From Pegea sp. RAD2-039 (lineage: Eukaryota > Chordata > Thaliacea > Salpida > Salpidae), in the NCBI GenBank assembly GCA_034620365.1, contig JAQGEQ010000367.1, positions 62,001 to 126,000 on the forward strand: 64,000 bases of DNA, read 5' to 3'. Shown here one piece after another: positions 1 to 11,654 of the stretch. The translations under genes and the position numbers were made by a program. A model generated the notes under the pieces. It made no database searches, had not been told where the DNA came from, and was given only the letters and a program-made list of their open reading frames with translations. The stretch's first letter is position 1. Each line of letters opens with the position of its first letter.

Positions 1-2018
1 TTATTAAAGCAAACACAACATGATATGACTTTAGAAAACTAAGATAAAATCTCAAATACAACAATTCAATATGAGTGATGTAAATAAATCAGAACACAGT
101 AAATAAATAAATAAAAATACAACTAAAGAAGTGAATACTTAACAATTAAAATGTCGATTGTATAAAATGTACTGAAATCATAATGTTAAATTTATACTAA
201 AAAATTACCAATATTTGCGAAAGAAGATTTAGAACCCTTTTAGATGACTTTAATTTATCAAGCAATACCTACAAACTGTTTTTAATAAATTATGGTTTTT
301 TGGAGCATACTTTGCAACAAGTAAATTAGGCAAAGAATCAAAACTATAGAAATCAACTTTTGAAGTTTCAAAACATAAATAATTTTGAAAAATGAAATCT
401 AATTTTTAGATTTAAATATTTTAATTTAAAAAAAAAAGTTATAAAAAAAGGTTCCTTATTGCAAAAAAATTATTCCTACAATAAATTCAAGCTTTGTCTT
501 GTCCACTAGTTGATCTGAAAACTTTATAGGATGAAAATATGTGAAAAAAGTGGATTTAGTGAAATGATTCAATTTATTTGGAGTTAATCTGGTATTTTCT
601 GATCATACCTTCTACTTCCTTTCTATCAAACGACTAGAAAAAGCTGAAAATTTGTGTTTTAATTAATATGATTGCTGATTAAATTTAAATATTACCATTT
701 TATTTCAAATTAAAACCTAGAAAATGATTCGATCTTAAAAATATAAGTTTTTTTGTCAAAAATGATTTCCTAATTAACAAAAATTATTTAAAATCTTCAA
801 ATTACTTATATTTTATCTACTTTAGAAAAACAGCAGAAACAATTTTATAATTAAGATTAGTAAATTAGAAATTTTGTAATTAATACAAGAATTAAAAATT
901 CAAAATTTGTTAACTCAAATCTAAAAACTGAAATAGTAAATGATTTTACAATAAAACTAATAAAGTGGTGATAGCACAAAATAATTAAAATAAATAAAAA
1001 TGTAGAAATCATTTTCAAATTAACCAATCAAAGTTTTAGATTTCAAAATTTCAAAAGGAAAAATTTATGTTTAATTTTATTAAATAAATAATGTTTTTTA
1101 TCAAATTTGTTTATCTAATTTATTGTTTTATACTACATCTAAGAACTTCTTTATTTAGTTTTAGTTCAAAATTTATTACGTAATAGATAAAGTAAAATAT
1201 AAAAAGTAATTGGTAAATTACTGATGACAAAATTGTGGATATAAAACTGTAGAAAATCACGTGACTCAAATTACTAACTAACCAAAAATCTATGATTTAT
1301 AAAGCAAAACTCCAAAAAACTAAAAAACTTAGATTTTGCAAAAAAATTCAGTTTAATTAAACAAATTTTAGTAATTATGTTTAATTACAATAATTAGGTT
1401 TGATAGAAAAATAATTTACTATAAAATAAAATGTAAATCAGCTGTTTTATGACCACTACAAAATGGTTTCGTGAAAATATTACCGAGAAAATCATTGATT
1501 AAAAAATATGTTTATAAAATATACTAACAATATAACACTCTTATAATAAAATATTCCAACAGAATAAAAACCTATTTTTTCGAATTTAAAATTCTAAAAA
1601 AGATTCTTTAAAAATATATCAGTTTAGATTAGTTGATAAAGAAAAGTTTTTTGTCTATAATAGATTTAGTAAGAACACAAAAAACATTTCATAGGTTATG
1701 AAATACAACTTCTTTTATATAAATGATTACAAATCTCTTGTTGTAAACACTGATATCAGTTTTACTTATATAACATTTTTTATTCAAAAATAGCTGTAAA
1801 AGTTTTGGTCATTTATTTTTTGAAGAATCAGGTAGTTAATCTCACTTTTTCAGTTTTTATTTACAAACTGAAGTTTGTTGATTAGCTACTACTGTACTCT
1901 AACCAAAATGCGCTAATCTAAAAATTAAATTTTAAAAACTTGAATTATAGCTCTGAATACAGTATTGCATAGACCAAAACATAAAATGATATTGATAATA
2001 AAATAATTACATATTGAT
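1..2018. other. AT-rich intergenic DNA, nothing recognised
   Basis: Very AT-rich sequence with frequent stops in all frames. I see no exon with plausible splice signals, no RNA gene and no repeat beyond short A/T runs. Confidence 0.6.
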
Positions 2019-2580
2019 ATGCAGGAAAGGTTATATTGAATATGATAGTTATAAACATCGTCTCAGCTTCTTTAATTTAGATACTTTGGAAATTCGACTT
2101 ATTAAATACGACTTAATTCTTATTTTTAAAATTATCCACAATTTAATTGACACTAAGTTTGATGATTTCTTTTCCATTAGTCCTTCCCTCAAGTTATACC
2201 AACTCAGACGACACACACCTTAACAAGCCCATATCACCTGGTAAATTAATCAGAGCAATTTTTTTTGTTATTCTGCACAATTAGTACATGGAACTAGCTG
2301 TCATCAGACATTGTCATATCAGAATCACTCGCGTTATTCAAGCAGAAGTTGAAATGTTATAATATTTCCAACATTATCATTTCTAAACTGTGAATTCTTA
2401 TATTATTAACTTTCTATGTAATTGTTCAGTGTTCTATGCTTTGAGGACTACTGAAATGCAATGTGTTACATCTTTTGATTTTTATATTTCCAACTTAATA
2501 GATGTTATTTGTAAGAATGTTTGTTGGCAAGAGGAACCCTTCTTTGCATTTATTGTAATAAATAAACAAATAAATAAATA
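2019..2580 (+). mobile_element. 5'-truncated LINE (non-LTR retrotransposon), 3' end
   Basis: The frame at 2014-2223 encodes the C-terminal part of a non-LTR reverse transcriptase (YDSYKHRLSFFNLDTLE, then IIHNL and DDFF), which resembles the CR1/L2/Jockey group. A frameshift near 2200 separates this from the next coding stretch (THLNKPISPG). The 3' untranslated part follows and ends in TTATTGTAATAAATAAA with a short TAAA-type tail. The same family recurs near 9.2, 9.4, 18.5, 25.2, 42.7, 58.3 and 60.8 kb. This copy lacks the conserved 3' hairpin in good form (GCAAGAGGAACCC here), so it is probably older. I cannot see target-site duplications. Confidence 0.8.
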
Positions 2581-2593
2581 TACAAGCTTTTAA

Positions 2594-5500
2594 TTACCCT
2601 TTAGAAAAACACTTTTTTTCATAATTGATTGAATCAAACTGAAGACTTTTACTTCTAAACTAGTTTAAATTAAATATTTTTTGATATTAATTAACAATAA
2701 GCCATCAAATGAGTTGAAATCAATTATAATAGCTTTTTACAAAATATAAACAGCATATAAAAGTAAAAACTTAAAAACTTATATTAAGTAGTTGTTTGTC
2801 AATCTACATTACTTGCAGCTATTTGAAGAATGTTATAAACTTTAAGGTGTTTAGAAAACTATAAAACTTTATAATTATAAATTATAATTCTATAAAAATT
2901 ATAATTTGAATTTATTATTTGCATTTGATAACTAAAGTTTATGATAATCACTTTACAAATATCGAATCAATTATTAAATATATATTAATAATATACAAGC
3001 ATCTATATTAAATATTTATATATTAAATATATATGTTTAAAGTTGTTTCAGCTTATAGGTATATTAAGAAATACATTGAAGCCATCTTAAAGATGAAGAT
3101 CAACAACAATAGAATAGGGATTAGGATGAGGATTAAGACGAAAAACAATCTTGAATATTAAAGAGGTCTCCTTATAAAAAGAATTGTTTTAATTCAAGTT
3201 TTAATTTTAATATTCAACATTTTTTTAGGTTTGCAAATTAAATGATGATGGTGACATTGCCTAATAAATATAAATATCTGTCAATCAGGTACTAAATACA
3301 AATTTTAAGGAAATACTTTTTGTTTCGAACAAAGAAGTTTTAACAGTTTTGAAAAATCAAGAAAGTAAAAAATTATTCAGTATTTATGCATTAAATTTAC
3401 TATTGGTGCAGTATATGTTGCAGAAATTCTTATATAGTTTACAGGATTCTTCCAAATATTGATAAATCAAGACCTTGTGATAATTTAAAGGTGGGTAGGT
3501 CTTCCAAACTGTTTCTAATATTCTAAAACAAGTTAACATAAAATAATAAGTTCCATAAACAATTTTATGAATGAAGTTTGTTCTGCTTGAGTAATTTTTA
3601 TGCATGCTTAATCATGCGTAAAGTCTAAACTTAAAATGACGTCACTCAAAATATAAATAAGAAATCAAAATATTGTGACTTGGATTCTTTTTTAAGATTA
3701 GTATTATTTTGAAAGATTTTATTTATTGATGAGTTTTTAGTATCTAACAATAAATAAAGGTTTTTAGATAATTAAAACAAGTTTTGTTGGCGTACAGAAT
3801 GGTACAAATTTAGTTGTTTTCTGTGTGACAGCCTTGCTTTTAGAAATTTACTTTTTATTACATTTATATTTAGTATAAACTGATAAAAGTATAAAAATTT
3901 AAACCATATACTCTTTGATCAAAGTGTATAGTAGACCATATTTGTAAAAAGCCATTTTTTGTCATATAAAAGTATTTAAAAAACCCAATTTAGCACACCA
4001 TAAACAATCTATATGCCAAATTGATAAGCAACATCAATCAAATTACTATTTATCTAATCAACTTTGTTTGAAAATTTATTTAATGTTGACAGTAAGAAGT
4101 TGTAGCAGATTCTAATAAAAATATAACTTAATGAAAACGAATAATAAAATTTTAATGAAGCAACTCAACTCTAGTTGTTAAAAATAACAAGTTTCTATCT
4201 TATGAAAACAATCTGAAATAAAAAAACAAAATAATGTATCGATAACTGAAGTTGTAAATAAAAGTTTAGAAATTAGAAATAATATTGTAAAATTATCTGT
4301 AAAAAAATAGAAAGAATAAAAAGAATTTTCAAAACTAAACATTTGTAAAAAGTTTTTTTTAAGTTTGGAAAACTGTTTTTCAGTTTATTTCATGAAACTA
4401 GAGAGAAATATTATAATTATAAAAAATTAAAACCAAACAACTTATTTGGATTATATTTCAAAAAATTTTCATTTGCAAGATTTGGAGTTCTGGATTAAAA
4501 CTTAAATAAGAATTAAATTGAAAATTAAATTTTAATAAAATTAATTCAAAAATGAATATTTACAAATTTAGAATTAGGAAATAGATTTGAAACATTTTCA
4601 TCTCCAACTAATTTGTTTATTTGTCATCTACTACACAAATACAAATCTTCCAACTTAAAGTAATTTATTAATTTTGTTACATCTTTTATAATTAAACAAA
4701 TAACATTTATAACTTGTGTTTCATTCACTCTTTTTCTATATTCTCAATTTTTAATTACATCTGATTCATATAATTCAAAAAACAAAACTTCACTTGATTC
4801 AAACTTATTAACTAATCTAAAAAAAATCTTTACTTTCTACTCCTCCAAAATATATACATCAGAGACTTCAATTAGAGATGCTGATAAACATCTAAGGATT
4901 TTTATCTATATTACTTCCCACCAACACCTCCACCTCAATCTGATCTCTATAAAAGAAGGATCAAGGGCACTTTCAGGATACTTTTCAGACCCTGTGCTCC
5001 TGGATTCAAGCATTCTGCGGAGACCTCCTTAAATCTGATTTTGTGTCTTTAGATTGAAGAATATGATTTTTAAACTTGGAGCTAATTTGGAGTGATAATT
5101 TGTTGTTGGAAGTTCTTCTTCTTAAAAGATGTCTTTAAAGATTGGAGGATTTCAAGTGACATGAACCCCATAAAAATCTTTAAGGGGTTTAAAAGAAGAA
5201 AGATCCTAGATCAAAGAAGTTAGATCTTTTTTTAGGAAAAAAAATAGAAGTTTTCTTAATAAAAAAGGGGCACTTTTAACAAGTTGCTGATATCAAATCC
5301 AAGATTAATGATCTTAATTGATGAAGAACATAATTACTTTCATTGATTTCAAAAGACCAAGAATTTGCTGATGTAGATTTTATTATCTGCTATAAACTGA
5401 TTGAAAAATAACTGATTTGTCTTTGAGCTTAAAATAATTGCAAAAAAAATACAAGTTGTTTTTAACTTTGATAAAGAATTTAATAATGAACTAAACAAAA

Positions 5501-5762
5501 TTTACTTAACTTAGCAGATAATGATAAATAAAACTTAATTAGGAGAAACAGTTATTTATAAGAAAGTGATAATTATCAAACAAAAAATTCACCAAACACA
5601 ATTTATCATCAATTCAAAGTATCTACATTAATTAGGATTATACAATTAGATAAATGCCAAAAAACAAAATCATAAAATGATTGAGAAAATTTTCATCTTC
5701 CAATGTTCATTCTGAAGAGGAAGAAAGATAAATGTAGAAGTATATCATTGAATCTAACCATT
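2594..5762. other. Intergenic, one GC-richer island
   Basis: Mostly A/T-rich with no supported gene. A single TGACGTCA lies at 3637. The only compositionally distinct part is about 4900-5040, listed separately. Confidence 0.5.
4895..5045. other. GC-richer island with a TATA-like box
   Basis: The stretch contains CTCTATAAAAGAAGG near 4948 followed by about 90 bases of clearly higher GC content ending near 5030. Short frames are open on both strands (plus: SGYFSDPVLLDSSILRRPP then stop; minus: a 35-codon frame from an ATG), and none matches a family I know. It could be a core promoter with an untranslated leader, an isolated exon or a conserved non-coding element. Confidence 0.25.
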
Positions 5763-6196
5763 TCATTTATTTTCAGGCAGATCACTTTTGCTTATCATGG
5801 TGATAACCTTATTCAAAAGTAATATCATTTCTTCACCAGCCTCAGAACTATCATCAGTTTCTTCATCTTCATCTATTTCTTCTATAAAATAATTTTTGTT
5901 AATCTACTAAAAACAACTTAAAAATTTCATGAAATTATAAAAATATAAATATAAAAATTCCACATATAGTTTGTATTAATTTTTATATAAAGTATAAACT
6001 ATTAAGCTTATTTTTATTAATATATTAAATTATAAATATTTTTAATAAATTAAATAAATTAATCACTTTAATTATTTATTAAAGTCTTGTGAAAGACTAA
6101 CACTAAAAATTTATTGTTTAAAAGAATTTATTAAATATAAACTAAATCAAAATTACCTGGTTTATTTTCTAATTCTTTTTTATCATTTATTTCCAT
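5763..6196 (-). CDS. Possible small acidic protein, two exons (52 aa), or the tail of a larger gene
   Basis: Exon 6196-6157 starts at an ATG and ends in phase 1 before donor GTAATT. Exon 5881-5763 follows acceptor TTTTATAG and ends at TGA. The joined frame is open: MEINDKKELENKP, then EEIDEDEETDDSSEAGEE, a short hydrophobic helix MILLLNKVITMI and the end SKSDLPENK. The first exon also has a good acceptor at its 5' side (T-rich, ATAG, exon from 6216), and its frame stays open there (NIYTFKMEIN). It may therefore be an internal exon of a longer minus-strand gene, possibly the Mis18-like gene at 8.9 kb. No family is recognised. The acidic, low-complexity composition makes chance openness a real alternative. 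Confidence 0.35.
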
Positions 6197-6216
6197 TTTA
6201 AAAGTATAAATGTTCA

Positions 6217-7237
6217 CTATAAAAAAAAATCAAATATTCAAAAAACTTAAATTTATTTTGCCGCATGGTGCAAAGTTTTATTAATTAAGTATTTTAGGTT
6301 TTTAACTAATTTCAATTTTATCAACAAATTTATTTTTAGTCTTAAAACTCAAATTTTATTCATTATAAAACAAACCAATGAAAAAAAACTGAAACTTTTT
6401 ACATTTATATTTTTTAATAATAAAAAATATTTCCTAATTTTTTATTAAATTAAACGTTTATATATAAGCACAATAAAACTAAACTAATTTTATTTAAAAT
6501 TAAATTAGCTATTATATTATTATTACAACATAAACAAAATCCTTCTATTAAATAACATATGGTTATGAAATATAAATATTTCTAATAAATTATCTAAAAT
6601 AAAGTATTGAATTTAACAAAAAATGAACTATATAAAAATAAAATAACTAGCTTAGTTCTGTTAAATTATTTTTTATTTAAAAACTATATTACTTTTATTA
6701 AAATAAATATTTATAAAATATTATAGACCAAGTTGCCAGTTACTACAAAAAAAACTTTAGGCAATATAAAATAAACATAAAAGAATTTTTTGAAACATAA
6801 AAGTTAAATATATATGCAACTGTTAAATAATAGTAATTATTATTTAACTTTATAAGTAAAAAATAAAAATTTAGAGTACAATATCTAACTTATATATATA
6901 GAACACAGTATATAAGAATATATTTTAATATGACTTTAAATTAAAAAACTTTTATAAGAATACATTTCATATAAAACAAAATAAAAATTTTACTTAAGTA
7001 TAAAAAAATGGCAATCATATAAATGCATATAAGTAAGGAATATAAAATATGAATACGATACGGTTGAGTGATTTTGCTTAGGCCTACAAAATAAATCTTA
7101 TTTTTTATTGAAAAAAAACATATATATCTGCTTCATTTAATTAAGCAGAAAACCCTTGAACTTTTTTTAATATGTTAAATGTAAACAAATATAGAAATGT
7201 TTATAAACCTACAAAAGTAAATATTCAACAACAAAAT
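6217..7237. other. AT-rich, nothing recognised
   Basis: Short A/T tracts only; no exon, RNA or repeat that I can support. Confidence 0.5.
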
Positions 7238-7324
7238 TTAAATTGATTGGTGTGTAATAATAAGATGAGTCTTTAGGTCTTCCTCATCATTTTCTCTTTG
7301 ATAAATACTCACAAAGACATCATC
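7238..7324 (-). other. Candidate coding exon (28 codons plus stop)
   Basis: After acceptor TTTGTTAG at 7326-7325 the minus strand is open as DDVFVSIYQRENDEEDLKTH and on to a TAA at 7240-7238. It also contains a strong internal donor (GTGAGTATTT) after DDVF, so a 12-base micro-exon is an alternative. It is phase-compatible with a GTTAGA donor inside the Mis18-like exon at 8.9 kb (after LDRNCV), so it could be an alternative C-terminal exon of that gene. Confidence 0.2.
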
Positions 7325-7700
7325 CTAACAAATATATAAAATCGATTTGTAATATATGCATTTTATTGCATGGTAAAAGCTTCAAGGTGTTTTACAAATT
7401 TGTCATAGGTAACGAGCTTTATTTACTCAAATGTATAAAAAAAAGTTTTAAAAGAATTGAAAAAATAGTAATCACAAGTTTTGAATATTTGTTCAACTCA
7501 AATTTCAAATTAATTACAAAAGGCAGTCAATAGTAAATTCAACAAGAAAAATACTACCTTCAGTATCAAAATTGGACCCATTAAGTTTAGATCATCATTA
7601 TAATATGATTTAATTTAAGATTACTTTAATTAAGTCAGTTTATCTTTTAAAAAGCAAAGGCTGAAAAACATTTCACAATTTATTTCGAAATAATCTTATA

Positions 7701-7990
7701 TCAAAAAAACTTGAAGAGCTTGCAGAATCTAGAAGCATTGAATGGCTGAATTCTAGATCCAATGTCTTGTGGACCAGCATAACCGGAATCTTCCTTTAAT
7801 AGTGTCCACGTATCAGTGGCCACTTTGTAAGAGTACAGACCACTAAATTCAGTAAGACTTCGTTCATTATCAGATAACGCTAACTGCTGATAAAGTTAGA
7901 GCTCGATAAAAACTGTTTCTCCATCGTAGCACATATGTAGGCGAATGTAATCACTTATAGATTGAGCTTTTAGACATACAAAATCAATCG
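7701..7990 (-). pseudogene. Muskelin-like kelch-repeat fragment, probably decayed
   Basis: The minus strand encodes LTEFSGLYSYKVATDTW followed by TLLKEDSGYAGPQDIGSRI. From memory this parallels the muskelin kelch segment (FSGL..., TWKLLREDS..AGPEDIQSRI). Upstream in the same frame HMCYDGETVF recalls the muskelin HQMC-D segment, but a TAA follows and the expected FGG kelch signature is missing. Downstream of SRI the match is lost and a TGA follows. No convincing splice sites border it. It is most likely a relic of a duplicated muskelin gene. The alternative is exons of a divergent gene with introns that I cannot place. Confidence 0.5.
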
Positions 7991-8856
7991 CAGATTGTTT
8001 ATTCTTTTCATTTACTTTTTAAAAGTTAAGGCTTAATTTTCTATACTATTTTTTTCATTTAAAAATTAAAAACAGAAATATTCAAAAAAATTAAGTTGAA
8101 GCCAAATAACTATTTAGCCATTTTCGATCATATTATTTAAATATTATCAAGCCAAGTAAATCGATTACTGACAAAAATCTGCAAACTGTTGTAGGTAAGA
8201 AAGTTTCATTTTAATCTTCACCTAAAAAACAGAAGTTGTATAAAAAAATAAAACTTAAATATGTATCTCTGAAGGCTTTCTCACATCTAATCAAAAATGA
8301 ATTACATAATTAGTAAAATATTAATATTTGCATTTACAGATAAATTATATTTATTTATTTGTAGTACAATACTTGATATTAATGATGTAATTAAATTAAA
8401 AATATATTTTTACAAACATTTTAGTCCACCAATAATTTCTTACATTAATTGCTTCTAATAATTAATTTAAAAATAACCTGACTCTTAAAAAATTAAATAA
8501 TAATTATAATTTCAAAATTACTTAGAATAATTTCAAATATCTTAAATATTATAAGAAGTTTTTGAATATTTTTATATTAATGAAAATCTAATTATAGCAA
8601 TTTTTTTTTGTTTATACTCTACATAAAAAAATAATTTTGAATAATTTGTATCTTGAAATATAAATTTCTTAGATAACAAACGAAACCTTAAAAATAAGTT
8701 TCATGGTTGTTAGCAATTGAGTTTTTATAATATCTAAAAATAAATAATTATCAGATCAAGATTTCACTAAAATATTTAAGGAGAAATAATCACATAAAAT
8801 TCCCGTTTAGACTTTTATTGAAAGTACAAATTAGTTGATTTTTTTTCCTAATTATT
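7991..8856. other. AT-rich, nothing recognised
   Basis: No gene signal; flanks the kelch relic and the Mis18-like exon. Confidence 0.5.
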
Positions 8857-9160
8857 TTATTGAGGAGCACTTTTTCTAACAACACAGTTCCTATCTAGGG
8901 CATAAAGTCCCATAAGACCTGTTTTTGGCTCTGCTTCAACAACTTTGATTCCAATACTCTCTTCACAGTTTACACAACCTACAACTACAGTTCTACAATT
9001 CATTAGAATTTCATTTACATCAAGGATTTCATCTGTTTCAATAACAAGGGCTTGAGTAAAGGTTATAGAGTTTGGTAGACCCTTAATAAAGAAAGGGCAA
9101 CAATGGCAGAAATAAGCACAAAGGTGCATGCATTTCACACAATGAAAGAAATCCATTTCT
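8857..9160 (-). CDS. Mis18/Yippee-type zinc-binding protein, coding exon
   Basis: One exon follows acceptor ATGTTTCAG and encodes up to 99 residues from its first ATG. Two CxxC pairs (residues 6/9 and 61/64) bracket about 50 residues. After the second pair the pattern ESIGIKVVEAEPKT then GLMGLYALD resembles the second half of the Mis18 fold (CxxC...LG..Y...P..L..LY.LD). Mis18 proteins help load CENP-A at centromeres; that role is known for the family and only inferred here. The stop codon overlaps AATAAA, consistent with a terminal exon, but a GTTAGA donor after LDRNCV offers an alternative ending. The exon may have coding exons upstream that I could not place. A LINE 3' end lies 10 bases upstream of it. 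Confidence 0.45.
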
Positions 9161-9169
9161 GAAACATAA

Positions 9170-9246
9170 ATAATATTTATTTATTATAATAAATGCGAAG
9201 GAGGGTGCCTGAAGAGAGCATCTCTCGCTAACACACATTTTCGCAA
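9170..9246 (-). mobile_element. LINE 3'-end fragment
   Basis: Reverse complement of the shared LINE 3' terminus: hairpin arms around GAGAGATGCTCTC and GGCACCCTCC, then TTTATTATAATAAATAAA. About 77 bases remain. It sits directly upstream of the splice acceptor of the Mis18-like exon. Confidence 0.8.
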
Positions 9247-9359
9247 AGTTAATTTTATGAATACAAACAGTGTTTCCAAACACTTTTTCATAAATTTCAA
9301 AAAGTCAAAAAATAAATTTTATTAAGATTATTTATAGAATTTTAAAAGGATGAAAAATA

Positions 9360-9531
9360 ATATTTAAATGCGAAGGAGGGTGCCTGAAGAGAGCACCTCT
9401 CGCTAACACACATTCTCACAAATAATATCTATTAAGTTAGAAATATAGAAAGCAAAAGATGTAACACGTGGCATTTCAGTAGTCCTCAAAACATATAACA
9501 GTGAACAATTACATAGAATGTTAATAATATA
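9360..9531 (-). mobile_element. LINE 3'-end fragment
   Basis: A second minus-oriented copy of the same LINE 3' untranslated region, about 170 bases, well preserved (GCGAGAGGTGCTCTCTTCAG hairpin, CACGTGTTACATC). It lies 113 bases from the preceding fragment and in the same orientation, so either two insertions or a tandem duplication. Confidence 0.85.
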
Positions 9532-11654
9532 AATTAGTTAGATCATAAAAAATATAAATAGTCAAAATTAACTAAAGGCTAAATTACTAAGGCTTTTAAA
9601 ATTATGAAATATTATAATATAAAAATATTTTTACAATAATATATATCACTGCAAGACAAACTATTTATTAAATGAATAAAATAAATTTTATAAGAAAATC
9701 ATTTTCAACTTTTTAAATGATATTTTGTAAAAAAAAGTTTAGAATTATTAAAAAAGGAATGCTTTTTAATAAAATAATAAGCTAGAATATAATTTAGAAA
9801 ATTTAATTTCGATTATTAAGAAACATTTTATGCACATTTTGTATTCAAAAATAAAAAAACAATTTAACATTTCAAAGTGCATGCAAAACTAAATTATCTT
9901 AAATATAAATTTAAGGCCATAAAATATATAAATAAAAATATTAAAATGAAAACAAGATAATAATGAAATCAAATAAAAAACATATATTAGTATCTACACT
10001 AAACAAAAAATAAATAAACAATTTCTTTAAAACCTTATTTCTATAAATTGGTTAAATATATAATTTGGATATATATATAAACCTTAAACAACATAAAACT
10101 TACTTTTATCATAAATAATTTGAAAAAGATTAAAATTCAAACACAGATAAAAGATTAGAAAAAAAATGCTTGGTATTTATGCAGTTGATGAGATTACATA
10201 ATATTATTATATAAATAAGAAATAAATATAAATAAAAAAGGGGTGTTTCAAACATAATACTGGGAAACTTTTATGGCTAAAAAAAATAAATATTTAGTAC
10301 TTTACTCTATTAAATAAATAAACCATATTTTTCAAAGTATCATTTTTAAACTTTTAGCAAAACAAAATATGTTTTTGCTAATTTAAGAATTTCTTATAGA
10401 AAAAATTAATTCTTGAAAACAAAATTAGTTAGTAAACATTAAATACTTTTTGATTTAACTTCTTTCAAAAATTTATATATAATAATATATTTATAAATTG
10501 CAAATAGTTTTATGGAATTTTTGAAAATTTTTGAAAACAATTTAGCTCATACAGTTTTAATAAATTAAAAAAATAATTACTTTGTATAAAAAACGATTGG
10601 TAATAAAAACAACAAGTAATATTTTAAATGGTTCTAAAAAAGTTCAACTTTCTAGATTAACTAGTTAACTAATATGACTCAACAGGAAATGAAGTTACCA
10701 ATTTCAACTAAAGTTTTTTTAAGTTGGAAACATTACTCTAGCGATTTGTTCAACAGCCAAAAAATTTACTTATATTATAATATACATTTTGTTTACTAAA
10801 AATCAAGTTGTTATTGAATTATTTTTAAGATAACAAAAATTATATATCAATTCTACTGAAGCTTTGAGCTATTTATAATTTTTTATTAATATTAAACTTG
10901 TTCATTGTTTGTTGTAAAAATTTTTCATGTTTTTTAATGATAGTAACTTTTATGTTAGCTTTGTATTAGGCTTTGTTTTTATCAGCTGTTTCTTTCGCTA
11001 AGTTGTGTTCTGCTTGACTAGACACAGCTTAATGCACTTGTAGTTTAGTAAAACCTTTTTTAATATTTTCGTACTTAGTTTATTTTTTTACAAATTTTTT
11101 CAAAGATTTAATAAACATGAAACTCTAAGAATATAGATTAGGTTAAAATTACATTTGTTTAAAGTTTGGTTTTACTGTATTTCATTACTTAGAATAAGAA
11201 ATCAGTTATTTTAATTTTAAAAGAAATAAATATAAACTATATTTTTAAGATATTTAATTATTTTTGCTAAAATCCATAATTATTTATATAAATTTACAAA
11301 TTTTGTTGATTTACTTTAACCTAAGTTAAGTATCAAATTCTTTTGCGCATTTTTACAAAACGCCATTTTGTTACCGTGAAATTATTTCATTTATAATCAA
11401 TAAATCAAAAAACGAAGCTTGAGGTTTTATTAAATGTTTAACTAAAAGCTGAAGAAAGAATTTGTATAGGAAGTGATAGTTTATTACATTACAAAAGTTT
11501 ATTGTTTTTTATTGTTTATTTATTTTGGTTATTACTGTTGTTGTTTTAGTTGATTAGTAATAATATTGGTCTACTTCAGCAAAGAAAAACCATATCGGTT
11601 TTGCTTAAGACTTTTAACAAAGCAAGACACAGTGTGATAAAGATCTAAACATTT
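9532..11654. other. AT-rich, nothing recognised
   Basis: No supported exon, tRNA or repeat. Long A/T tracts dominate. Confidence 0.5.

Noticed and set aside
9083-9283. 66-codon minus ORF starting in the LINE tail
   Set aside because: Different frame from the Mis18-like exon and partly made of LINE 3' sequence.
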